Positions 6,695 to 14,875 of a DNA stretch of 16,571 bases are shown here, piece after piece. Below the pieces are notes generated by a model, which was not told the DNA's origin, searched no databases, and was given only the letters and a program-made list of their open reading frames with translations. How positions within the stretch are numbered: position 1 is the stretch's first letter; every line of letters starts with the position of its first letter. Location of the stretch: assembly GCA_964438715.1 (NCBI GenBank), contig CAYTLQ010000027.1, forward strand, positions 1 to 16,571, in the 5' to 3' direction. Made by a program: the position numbers and the translations under genes. The stretch comes from CAYTLQ01 sp964438715 (lineage in GTDB: Bacteria > Bacteroidota > Ignavibacteria > Ignavibacteriales > Ignavibacteriaceae).

Positions 6695-6965
6695 TAGTGC
6701 TTTGACCAAAATTTTCACAGTTCTTAGCCAAAATTGGATTCCGGCATCACTATAAATATAAACTCCTATAGAGTTAGTTAGTGGGGTTAGATAGCCAAAA
6801 TCTGGTGGCAACAGAAAAAGTTCAAGAAAAACAATCTCGCCGGGGTGAACAGGTTAAATTTTAGTGAAAAATGTTTTCAGATGACAAATCTTGCCAAAGT
6901 TATTATATTGCCTCATTGAATTAAATATTTATTAAATAAAAGGAAGATTTGATCATCGAGCATTT
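6695..6965 (+). other. Non-coding gap between the kinase gene and rnpB
   Basis: This 271-base stretch contains no convincing reading frame. Visible elements are two copies of TAGCCAAAAT (6725-6734 and 6792-6801), a near copy TGACCAAAAT at 6703-6712, a short inverted repeat AACTC-CTATA-GAGTT (6761-6775), and two candidate promoters before the RNase P RNA. No GC-rich hairpin with a T-run was found after the kinase gene, so where the long operon terminates is unclear. Confidence 0.6.
6881..6909 (+). promoter_or_regulatory. Candidate sigma-70-like promoter for rnpB
   Basis: ATGACA (6881-6886, 5 of 6 to TTGACA) and TATATT (6904-6909, 5 of 6 to TATAAT) are separated by exactly 17 bases. Transcription would start near 6916, about 50 bases before the first base of RNase P helix P1, requiring 5' trimming. 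A second, weaker candidate is TTGCCT (6909-6914) and TTAAAT (6932-6937), also with a 17-base spacer, giving a start near 6944. AT-rich sequence makes chance matches common. Confidence 0.4.
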
Positions 6966-7393
6966 CACCGTGAATATACCGGGCAATTGCTGTTTCCCTC
7001 AAAGGAAATAGAGGAAAGTCCGAACTCCAGAGAACAGGGCGCCGGGTAACTCCCGGGGGTTGTATTAGGTAACTTTACAGCCCCGGAAAGCGCAACAGAA
7101 AATATACCGTCCCGGATTGGGATAAGGGTGAAAAGGCAGGTTAAGAGCCTACCGCATTACCGGTAACGGTAATGGTCAGGAATTCTGATTCGGTTTTTAA
7201 ACCGGACTATGCAAGCCCCGCCCGGAGCAAGGCCAAGCAGAAAGCCGTTCTTTCGTTTTGAAAGAACAGGAATTGTTCGTTCCCTGTGCTTTCGGGTAGG
7301 CCGCTGGAATTTCCGGGTAACCGGTAATCGAGAGAAATAATTGCCGTCCATTCGTGGATAACAGAATTCGGCTTACAGGTATATTCGCAAGTG
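6966..7393 (+). ncRNA. rnpB: RNase P RNA, bacterial type A
   Basis: This is the catalytic RNA that removes 5' leaders from precursor tRNAs. The universal cores are present in order: GAGGAAAGTCCGAACTCC (7011-7028), GCGCAACAGAAAATATACCG (about 7090-7109), AAGGGTGAAAAGG, AGAGCCTACCGC, CGGAGCAAGGCCAAGCAG, CGGGTAGGCCGC, and ACAGAATTCGGCTTACAGG near the 3' end. Ends were set by helix P1: GTGAATATACC (6970-6980) pairs with GGTATATTCGC (7378-7388), extended by CAC/GTG. A hairpin at 7155-7174 is an 8-bp perfect stem closed by a GTAA tetraloop (P12), and CCGG-GTAA-CCGG later in the gene looks like P18 with a GNRA loop. A perfect 8-bp hairpin at 7247-7267 lies in the P16/P17 region. About 428 bases is longer than the 377 of E. 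coli. Exact mature ends may differ by several bases. Confidence 0.95.
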
Positions 7394-7402
7394 ATGTTTC
7401 GA

Positions 7403-7417
7403 TGCTCTTTAAGAGCA
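7403..7417 (+). promoter_or_regulatory. Perfect short hairpin over the recJ ribosome-binding position
   Basis: TGCTCT-TTA-AGAGCA forms a 6-bp perfect stem with a 3-base loop, lying between the 3' end of the RNase P RNA and the recJ ATG at 7422. Its 3' arm contains AAGAG, the only Shine-Dalgarno-like sequence at a suitable distance (6 bases). No T-run follows, so it is not an intrinsic terminator. It may mask translation initiation or mark RNase P 3' processing; both are inference. Confidence 0.4.
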
Positions 7418-7421
7418 CAAT

Positions 7422-9131
7422 ATGAGCCGTAAACGCTGGGTACTAAGGCCAGTTACTGATGAATCTTCAGTAAAATCGCTCTCAGAATCGCTTAATATTC
7501 CCGAAACGCTTGCAAGGCTTTTGGTAATAAGAAACATACGTACATTTTCGGAAGCGAAAGATTTCTTCCGACCATCTCTTCAGAATCTCCACGATCCATT
7601 TTTAATGAATGGTATGCACGAGGCAACCAGTCGTGTAATAAAAGCTGTAGCCGACCATGAACAAATTCTTATCTACGGTGACTATGATGTTGATGGGACA
7701 TGTTCAACAGCGCTTATGTATATGTTCCTTAAAAGTCTGGGGGCGAATGTTTCTTACTATATTCCACGCAGACTTGAGGAAGGCTATGGCATTTCCAGGC
7801 TGGGTATAGACCACGCAAAAAAGATTGGAACCACTTTAATGATTTCAGTTGACTGCGGCATTACGGCTGTTGAGGAAACTGATTATGCAAATCAATTGGG
7901 AATTGATGTCGTCATTTGCGATCATCATCAACCGAAAGATACAATCCCCAACGGGTATGCTGTGCTTGACCCTCTTAAGCCGGGTTGTGAATATCCATTC
8001 AAGTATCTTTCGGGCGCAGGAGTAGCATTTAAATTAGCCCAAGGCATTTGTCAGCGAATTGGGAAAAATGAGGAGCCTTACAAATATCTTGACCTTGTAG
8101 CGCTTGCAGGGGCGGCGGATATTGTTCCATTGGAAAATGAAAACAGAATTCTTGTAAAAGAAGGCTTAATTAATGTTAATCAGAATCCTCGTCCCGGTAT
8201 AAGAGCTCTGATGAAAGCCGCCCGCCTAGAGCCCGGTTCTCTCACTTCAGCGCAGATTGTTTTTACAATAGCTCCTCGCATAAACGCAGTGGGCAGGCTT
8301 GGTGACGCAAGCACTGCTGTAAAATTACTGATTACCGAAAGTGAAGAAGAAGCCGCTCTGCTTGCCGCACAACTTGAATCGGATAATTCTGAAAGAAAAA
8401 AAATTGATGAGGAAACGGTAAATGAAGCAATTTACCTCATAGAAACGGATAAGTTGTATCAGGAAAGAGGTGCAATTATTCTCCATGAAGAAAACTGGCA
8501 TCCCGGAGTAATTGGAATCGTAGCTTCGCGCATTGTAGAAAAATATTATCGCCCGACTATTATGCTAACTACTATCGACGGAGTTGCGAAAGGTTCTGCG
8601 CGAAGTATTTCGCATTTTAATATTTATGAGGCTCTTAAAGGTTGTGAGGATTTGCTTCTGCATTATGGTGGACACGAGGCGGCGGCAGGCCTGGCAGTGG
8701 AATTGGATAAACTAGATGAATTTAAATTCAGGTTTAATAAAATAGTCTCCGACAAGTTAAGCGAAGAGTTACTTACTCCCCCTCTTGAAGTCGATGCAAA
8801 AATTAAATTTTCCGAAATTACACCAAAATTCATTCGAATTATTGAACAGTTTGCTCCATTCGGACCGGCAAATATGCGACCGGTTTTCTGGACGGAGAAT
8901 GTAAAAGTTTCAGGATATGTACGCGTTGCCGCAGGTAAGCATCTTATGTTTACCGTTAAGCAGGAAGGGTGCGATAAGGTATTTGATGTTGTAGGATTTG
9001 ACTTTGGCTCTTTCGCCGCAGAATTGAATAACGGACATCCTACCTTTGATATGGTTTTTTCAATAGATCATAAAACCAGGGAGGGTAAGAACTTCCCACA
9101 GTTCCGGATACGGGATCTTAGACTTAAATAG
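7422..9131 (+). CDS. recJ: Single-stranded-DNA-specific exonuclease RecJ
   Basis: RecJ is a 5'-3' single-strand DNA exonuclease of recombinational and mismatch repair. The 569-residue length matches E. coli RecJ (577). The DHH phosphoesterase domain shows the metal ligands in order: GDYDVDG (86-92, with D87, D89 and D91), VDCG (D144), the DHH motif (D167-H168-H169) and LDP (D183). The DHHA1 domain has WHPGVIGIVASR (359-370) and the GGHEAAAG signature (416-423). The C-terminal OB-fold region runs from about 455 to 567 and includes FGPANMRPVFW. The start MSRKRWVLRP is typical of the family. The ribosome-binding site is weak and lies inside a hairpin. The gene sits 28 bases after rnpB and may be read from the same promoter. 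Confidence 0.97.
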   Translation: MSRKRWVLRPVTDESSVKSLSESLNIPETLARLLVIRNIRTFSEAKDFFRPSLQNLHDPFLMNGMHEATSRVIKAVADHEQILIYGDYDVDGTCSTALMYMFLKSLGANVSYYIPRRLEEGYGISRLGIDHAKKIGTTLMISVDCGITAVEETDYANQLGIDVVICDHHQPKDTIPNGYAVLDPLKPGCEYPFKYLSGAGVAFKLAQGICQRIGKNEEPYKYLDLVALAGAADIVPLENENRILVKEGLINVNQNPRPGIRALMKAARLEPGSLTSAQIVFTIAPRINAVGRLGDASTAVKLLITESEEEAALLAAQLESDNSERKKIDEETVNEAIYLIETDKLYQERGAIILHEENWHPGVIGIVASRIVEKYYRPTIMLTTIDGVAKGSARSISHFNIYEALKGCEDLLLHYGGHEAAAGLAVELDKLDEFKFRFNKIVSDKLSEELLTPPLEVDAKIKFSEITPKFIRIIEQFAPFGPANMRPVFWTENVKVSGYVRVAAGKHLMFTVKQEGCDKVFDVVGFDFGSFAAELNNGHPTFDMVFSIDHKTREGKNFPQFRIRDLRLK

Positions 9132-9371
9132 ATTACCATTCCTTTTTTTGCAGTAAAGGGTACAAGGGAAAACTGCTATTTAACATAATATTTCTTTCCT
9201 GTGCTCTTATATGGTATTTCTAAGATTTATAATATTTTAATAATTCTTACTCTTGCCGATTGGTTGAAAAAATATTCTTATCTCCCTATATGTAAGTAAA
9301 GTTCTGACATTCTTTCCTTCCTGAACGAAAATCATTCACGCGGTGGAAAAAATTATTTTGTGGAGCATAAT
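9132..9371 (+). other. Non-coding gap between recJ and the alpha-2-macroglobulin gene
   Basis: These 240 AT-rich bases contain no reading frame I can support. There is a weak GCAGT...ACTGC pairing (9150-9154 with 9172-9176) just after recJ that lacks a T-run, so it is not called a terminator. A candidate promoter lies at 9264-9292. The ribosome-binding site for the next gene is at its right edge. Confidence 0.55.
9264..9292 (+). promoter_or_regulatory. Candidate sigma-70-like promoter for the alpha-2-macroglobulin gene
   Basis: TTGAAA (9264-9269, 5 of 6 to TTGACA) and TATATG (9287-9292, 4 of 6 to TATAAT) have a 17-base spacer. This gives a start near 9299 and a leader of about 70 bases. The gap of 240 bases after recJ supports an independent transcription unit. 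It is a pattern match only. Confidence 0.33.
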
Positions 9372-12300
9372 ATGAAAACAGTGTACTACTTTTTCTCCCT
9401 TTTAATTATTGCGTTAATTTCCGGTTGTGGTATTGGTAATGATGTAACTGTCCTCAATTTCAGTCCTACAGGCAAAGTTAACAGCCTTACAACTTTTCGT
9501 ATCGAATTTTCTAAAAATCTTGCACCCGATTCATTACTAAATGAATGGGTGAGGAAAGAATACATTGAATTTACACCCAAAATTGAAGGGCAATATAAAT
9601 GGGTAACTCCCAGCACTCTTGTCTTTTCACCGGACTTTCCGCTTGATCCTATACAGCAATATAAAGCACGAATCACACAACTAGTTTTGTCTGGTACTCA
9701 GTACTCAGCAAACTTCGATGACTTTGAATTTTTTACACCGGGGTTTGATGTAGTGTCTGTTGACATTTTCTGGACAAATATCCCTAATCAGTATTATAAA
9801 TTAACCACGCAGGCAAATATAAAATTCAACTATGCAGTCAATCCATCGCAATTAAAACAATTCCTTGAAGTAACACGAAACGGCCAGCTTATTACTCAGT
9901 ACGAAATACTCAACAATAGCTCATCAGAAATTATTGCTATTAATTTTGGAGAAGTTCAACAAACTGACAAAGAGCAGGAGTTCGTAATAACAGTAAAAAA
10001 AGGACTTATGTCTCTTGTAGGAAAGGAAGGACTTGTTGAAGACAGAACGGTAAAAACTGATCTGCCGCCAATTACCGAGCTTGCGGTTACCGGTGTAAGT
10101 TCAGGTTTTGATGGAACGAACGGATGGATAGAAGTAACAACAACTCAGACTATTGATGAAAAAAACGCGGGTAAATTTATACAGTTAGAACCGAAAAAAG
10201 ACTTTTCTTTATTTGTTAGTGATAACACTTTCAGGATAGAAGCAAATCTTAGTAGTGTCTCTGAAGTACATCTCAAATTGCGAAAAGGATTACCGGGACT
10301 TTATGGCGGAAAGCTCGATTCGGATTTTGAGCAAATGGTTTCTCTCATCGATCTTGAACCATCGGTGAGTTTTACGGACAGAAAAGGAAAATACCTGAAA
10401 CTCTATGGAGAAAGAAATATTTCGCTGAATGCAGTGAATACCGATGAAATAGAGGTAAGTGTTTCTCAAATTTTCCCTAACAATATTGTACATTTTCTTA
10501 ATAATTCCGCTGTGTATTCTTATAATTCTGATTATGACTGGGGATATAATGACTATTATGTGGGTGATTACGGTAAACCTCTGTACACAGAAAAACTGAA
10601 AACTTCAGGACGACAAAACTGGCTCGAGAAAGTAACAATTAATCTTAATAAGATCTTCGAAAATAAACAGAAGGGGATTTATGTTCTTCGGGCGAATTCT
10701 TCGACGGAATACTGGCGCTATGATTCCAAAATAGTTTCGTTGAGTGATTTAGGTATAATAGCGAAAAAAGGTCCTGATGAGGTGCTTGTTTTTGTTAATT
10801 CAATTGAAACAACAAAACCGGTAAGCAATGTTGAAATTACTTTGCTTTCCAGCAGTAACCAGACATTACTCAAAGGAACAACCAATGCTGATGGCATAAT
10901 AAAATTTAGCGGAGTAAAAGAAAAAATCGGTGAATTCGTTCCCGTGCTGATAACAGCCGAAACAAAAAATGATTTTAACTATATCGATCTGCGCGAAACT
11001 GAAATTGATCAATCGCGGTACGATATTGCCGGTGAGCGGCAATATTCGGAAGATTTCACATCATTCGTCTATTCCGAGAGAAATCTTTATCGTCCCGGGG
11101 AGTCAGTGAACATCTCCTCTATTGTAAGGAAAGCTGACTATAACCCGGCATCCGGACTTCCTGTTGTGCTGAAAGTACTTAATCCGCTCGGACAGAAATA
11201 CGATGAGTTTACCACAAAGCTAAATACAGAGGGATCGTGTGAATTTCAATTCCGGCTTGCTGACTATGCCGCAACAGGTAATTACTCTGTGGAACTCTAC
11301 TCCGGTCCGGAAATTATCGGCGGGTACTCATTTTCCGTTGAAGAATTCGCACCGGATAAAATTCGACTGAATGTTAAGAACGATGTAAAATCTGCCGTAC
11401 CGGGGGATAATGTTCCCTTCAGTTTCAACGCTGAATACCTTTTCGGCGCGAAGGCATCCGGTTTACGGTATGATGTATCGATAGGATTCGAACATAAAGA
11501 TTTCACCTCGAAGAATTACCCTGATTTTGTTTTCGGTCAATATGCTCAGTCCGTAAAACCTGCGATTCAGAATTATTTTCTGGATGGTTATCTTGACGAT
11601 AACGGCAATGCTTCATTAAGCTATACTGTGCCTTCAGATATTTCCGGTAACGGTATTGTGAGCGCTGTTGCAAGGATTTCTGTTTTTGATGTTACTGGAA
11701 GAACGGTTACAAGAGGCGCGTTTTTTGATATTTATCCCAATCCGGTTTACACAGGTTTTATCCCTTTGAAGAAATATTATTATTCGGTAAACGAGAATAT
11801 CCCGATAAGGCTGATTGCATTAAATACGAGTGATAAACCGGAATCAAATGTACCACTTACACTTGAGCTGATAAGATTCGAATGGCAAACTGCATTACAA
11901 AAAGATGTAAACGGGAGATATGCTTATACTTCAGTACGAAAAGAAATTACAGAATGGAAGAAAACTATAACACTCTTCGATGTAAATAATACCGTGAACA
12001 TTAAGGGTACAAAATCAGGTGAATATGAATTGCGAATAATGCGTAAGGGCGCAGACTCTTATCAGGTAATTAATTTTTACACATTCGACTGGTTTACAAC
12101 AAGTGCATCGTCTTATGAAGTAGATAAAGACGGGAAAATTAATATTCAGACTGATAAACCTGTGTATAAACCCGGAGAAACTGCAAAAATTCTTTTTACC
12201 ACGCCATTCTCCGGTAAAATGCTGGTAACTGTCGAACGATCAGGTATTCTTTATTATCAATATGTATTTGTTGATAAGAATAGTGCGGAATTAAAACTTC

Positions 12301-14774
12301 CGATAAAAGAGGGGTATCTGCCTAATGTTTATATTAGTGCAACCCTCTTTCGCGCTCATACGAAAGAAAATAACTCTCCGTTTCTTGCCGGACATGGTTA
12401 CGCGGCGCTTAGGGTTGAAGAGTCATCGAATAACATTTCAGTAAAAATTAATGCTCCGGCGAAAATTAAACCGGGGCGCAGGCAGAATGTAACAGTATCT
12501 ACAAATGCAGGAAGTGATGTGTTTGTTACATTGGCAGCTGTTGATGAGGGAATATTGCAAATTAAAAACTATAAAACGCCCGATGTCTATTCCACTATGT
12601 ATGCAATGAAACCGTTGATAGTAGAGGGGTATGATCTCTACAAGTTGTTATTGCCTGAATTTATTTCGTTAAAATCACCGGGAGGCGATGCGGCGCTTCG
12701 TGAATCATTAGAAAAAAGGGCAAACCCTATCACTGTAAAGCGTTTTCAGCTCCTTTCTTATTGGAGTGGGATTAAAAGGACCGGCGCTGATGGAAAAATT
12801 ACAATACCTGTTGCTATTCCACAATTTAACGGAGAAGTCCGGCTCATGGCGGTTGCCTACAAAGGCAAAAAATTTGGTTCCGGTTCTTCTTATATGAAGG
12901 TTTTTGATGACATTATACTGGAATCTCAGGTTCCGCGATTTCTCACATCGTATGACTCGTTGTTTGTTCCTGTAACGATAATTAATACAACAGCAAGGGA
13001 TGGAAATGTTGAAGTTCAAATAAAAACAGATGGCCCTATTGCCGTAACCGGACTAACAAAGCAATCGGTTTTTGTAAAGGCAAATAGTACCAAAACGGTT
13101 AACTTTGCTCTAAAAACATGGGATCAGATAGGTGCAGGAAAAGTAACATTTACTACTTCCGGAATTGCCTCAGTTAAAGAGGTTGTAGATTTAGCTGTGC
13201 GGCCTGCTTCACCATTTGTAACAGAGACTGGTGCCGGAGAGCTTAAAGCGGGCAATGAGATTGAAATTACTTATCCTAATGATTTTGTATCTTCAACAAA
13301 AAAATACACAGTAACTTTAAGTAAGTTTCCAGCTGTTCGCTTTGCTAAACAATTAAAAAACCTGATTGGTTATCCTCACGGCTGCCTTGAGCAAACTGTA
13401 TCGAAGGCATTTCCTCTTCTGTATTTTTCGGAGTTAGCGAAAGTTGTTGCCCCTGAACAATACAGGACAAATGCTCCGGCATATTATGTGAAAGAGGCGG
13501 TGAAAAAAATTGAATCGATGCAGTTATATGACGGTTCATTTGCATACTGGCAGGGATCGGGTGAGTATAACTGGTGGAGTTCAGTATATGCGACACATTT
13601 TCTGGTTGAGGCACAGCGTGCGGGTTATCAGATTAATCGTGATGCTTTGGAAAAAGCGCTTGGTTTTCTGGGTACAAAAGTAAAACAACAACTAACAGTG
13701 GACTATGTAGTTTCGCTTCCCAATGGTAAACAGATTAAGAAGATTGCACCCAAAGAAATAATTTATTCGCTTTATGTGATTGCATCAGCGGGAAAAGCCG
13801 ATTTCGCAACAATGAACTACTATCGCGGAAGAATGAACCTCCTCTCAAGAGATATGGTGTATGTACTTGCCGGCTCGTATGCTCTTGCTGGGAAATGGAA
13901 TTCTTATTATGACTTAGTCCCGCAATCATTTGCATCAGAAAAAACCGCAAGGAGTAATGGTGGAAATTTTGATTCAGAATTTCGTGCAGATGCTCTTATG
14001 CTTAATGTGTTATTAGATGTTGATCCGGCAAACAAACAAATCCCATACATTATCAGTCATCTTGCAAATAATGCAAATCAACTTTATAATACGCAGGAAC
14101 AGGCTTTTGTATTTCTGGCGCTTGGTAAAGCCGCGGTAAAATCGCAGAAGTCCGATGTTAAGGTTCAGGTATTTGCCGGTGATAAGCAAATAGGCTCATA
14201 CAGTGGCAAGGATCTGACAATACAAGTATCATCAGGAAATAAAATAAAACTAAAAACCTCCGGTTCAGGTAGTATCTACTATTTTTGGAGTGCTGAAGGC
14301 GTAAAGTCCGGTGGTAAAGTAAAAGAGGAAGATAACTTTATCTCCGCCAGAAGAACCTATTATGATCTGCGCTCCGGAAGAGCAATTACCGATAATATAT
14401 TTGAGCAGGGACAACTTCTCGTTTGTCGGCTTACTATTTCTGCCGGAATTTCCGGTTCAGAAAACATAGCAATCAGTGACTTAATACCAAGTGGTTTTGA
14501 AATAGAAAATCCTCGTTTATCGGAGTCGCTCAATATATCATGGTTACCGGGAAAATCATTCACGCCGGACTACATGGATATCAGAGATGACAGAATTATT
14601 CTCTTCACGAGTTTGAATTCCGGTGAGTCAAAGGATTTTTATTACATACTACGCGTTGTTAATTTAGGAAAATTTCAGTTGCCTGTTCTTGGTGCTGAAG
14701 CAATGTATAATCCGGAATTTCATTCTTACTCCGGAGGAGGTTCTTTACGGGTAAATAAATTTGCGGCTTTGTGA
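9372..14774 (+). CDS. Bacterial alpha-2-macroglobulin family lipoprotein with thioester
   Basis: These giant envelope proteins trap proteases through a bait region and a reactive thioester and are thought to protect the periplasm. I start at ATG 9372 because GTGGAG at 9360-9365 is its ribosome-binding site; a GTG start at 9360 would add four residues. The 1800-residue product has a lipoprotein signal (FFSLLIIALISGC) with the lipidated Cys19 followed by Gly, so no Asp retention signal. A bacterial N-terminal macroglobulin domain (about 25-120) is followed by many MG domains, with the signatures YRPGESV (about 572) and YKPGETA (about 931), then AAVDEGIL (about 1055). The thioester YPHGCLEQ has Cys1338 and Gln1341 within a helical thioester domain (about 1325-1610). 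A C-terminal beta domain (about 1650-1800) matches the last domain of this family (YfhM-like). The common partner pbpC is not adjacent. Confidence 0.94.
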   Translation: MKTVYYFFSLLIIALISGCGIGNDVTVLNFSPTGKVNSLTTFRIEFSKNLAPDSLLNEWVRKEYIEFTPKIEGQYKWVTPSTLVFSPDFPLDPIQQYKARITQLVLSGTQYSANFDDFEFFTPGFDVVSVDIFWTNIPNQYYKLTTQANIKFNYAVNPSQLKQFLEVTRNGQLITQYEILNNSSSEIIAINFGEVQQTDKEQEFVITVKKGLMSLVGKEGLVEDRTVKTDLPPITELAVTGVSSGFDGTNGWIEVTTTQTIDEKNAGKFIQLEPKKDFSLFVSDNTFRIEANLSSVSEVHLKLRKGLPGLYGGKLDSDFEQMVSLIDLEPSVSFTDRKGKYLKLYGERNISLNAVNTDEIEVSVSQIFPNNIVHFLNNSAVYSYNSDYDWGYNDYYVGDYGKPLYTEKLKTSGRQNWLEKVTINLNKIFENKQKGIYVLRANSSTEYWRYDSKIVSLSDLGIIAKKGPDEVLVFVNSIETTKPVSNVEITLLSSSNQTLLKGTTNADGIIKFSGVKEKIGEFVPVLITAETKNDFNYIDLRETEIDQSRYDIAGERQYSEDFTSFVYSERNLYRPGESVNISSIVRKADYNPASGLPVVLKVLNPLGQKYDEFTTKLNTEGSCEFQFRLADYAATGNYSVELYSGPEIIGGYSFSVEEFAPDKIRLNVKNDVKSAVPGDNVPFSFNAEYLFGAKASGLRYDVSIGFEHKDFTSKNYPDFVFGQYAQSVKPAIQNYFLDGYLDDNGNASLSYTVPSDISGNGIVSAVARISVFDVTGRTVTRGAFFDIYPNPVYTGFIPLKKYYYSVNENIPIRLIALNTSDKPESNVPLTLELIRFEWQTALQKDVNGRYAYTSVRKEITEWKKTITLFDVNNTVNIKGTKSGEYELRIMRKGADSYQVINFYTFDWFTTSASSYEVDKDGKINIQTDKPVYKPGETAKILFTTPFSGKMLVTVERSGILYYQYVFVDKNSAELKLPIKEGYLPNVYISATLFRAHTKENNSPFLAGHGYAALRVEESSNNISVKINAPAKIKPGRRQNVTVSTNAGSDVFVTLAAVDEGILQIKNYKTPDVYSTMYAMKPLIVEGYDLYKLLLPEFISLKSPGGDAALRESLEKRANPITVKRFQLLSYWSGIKRTGADGKITIPVAIPQFNGEVRLMAVAYKGKKFGSGSSYMKVFDDIILESQVPRFLTSYDSLFVPVTIINTTARDGNVEVQIKTDGPIAVTGLTKQSVFVKANSTKTVNFALKTWDQIGAGKVTFTTSGIASVKEVVDLAVRPASPFVTETGAGELKAGNEIEITYPNDFVSSTKKYTVTLSKFPAVRFAKQLKNLIGYPHGCLEQTVSKAFPLLYFSELAKVVAPEQYRTNAPAYYVKEAVKKIESMQLYDGSFAYWQGSGEYNWWSSVYATHFLVEAQRAGYQINRDALEKALGFLGTKVKQQLTVDYVVSLPNGKQIKKIAPKEIIYSLYVIASAGKADFATMNYYRGRMNLLSRDMVYVLAGSYALAGKWNSYYDLVPQSFASEKTARSNGGNFDSEFRADALMLNVLLDVDPANKQIPYIISHLANNANQLYNTQEQAFVFLALGKAAVKSQKSDVKVQVFAGDKQIGSYSGKDLTIQVSSGNKIKLKTSGSGSIYYFWSAEGVKSGGKVKEEDNFISARRTYYDLRSGRAITDNIFEQGQLLVCRLTISAGISGSENIAISDLIPSGFEIENPRLSESLNISWLPGKSFTPDYMDIRDDRIILFTSLNSGESKDFYYILRVVNLGKFQLPVLGAEAMYNPEFHSYSGGGSLRVNKFAAL

Positions 14775-14875
14775 TTATAAATAGGAATTGCTCATCATTC
14801 CGGGAATTCAATCCATCGAAATTTCGTCTTGATGTGCGATATCGGTTGTATATTGCTTTTTGAATCTTAAATATT

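Noticed and set aside
6761..6775. Inverted repeat AACTC-CTATA-GAGTT as a terminator of the kinase operon
   Set aside because: The stem is only 5 AT-rich base pairs and no T-run follows.
7157..7418. Two overlapping minus-strand reading frames (64 and 73 residues)
   Set aside because: They lie entirely or mostly within the RNase P RNA gene on the opposite strand, and their proteins show no family resemblance.
9150..9176. GCAGT...ACTGC pairing after recJ as a terminator
   Set aside because: The loop is 17 bases and there is no downstream T-run; the T-run present lies before the stem.
9360..9371. GTG at 9360 as start of the macroglobulin gene
   Set aside because: This GTGGAG is the ribosome-binding site for ATG 9372, and the signal peptide is best formed from MKTVYYFF.
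14784..14801. GGAAT...ATTCC hairpin after the macroglobulin gene as a terminator
   Set aside because: A 5-bp stem with an 8-base loop and no following T-run; too weak to support.
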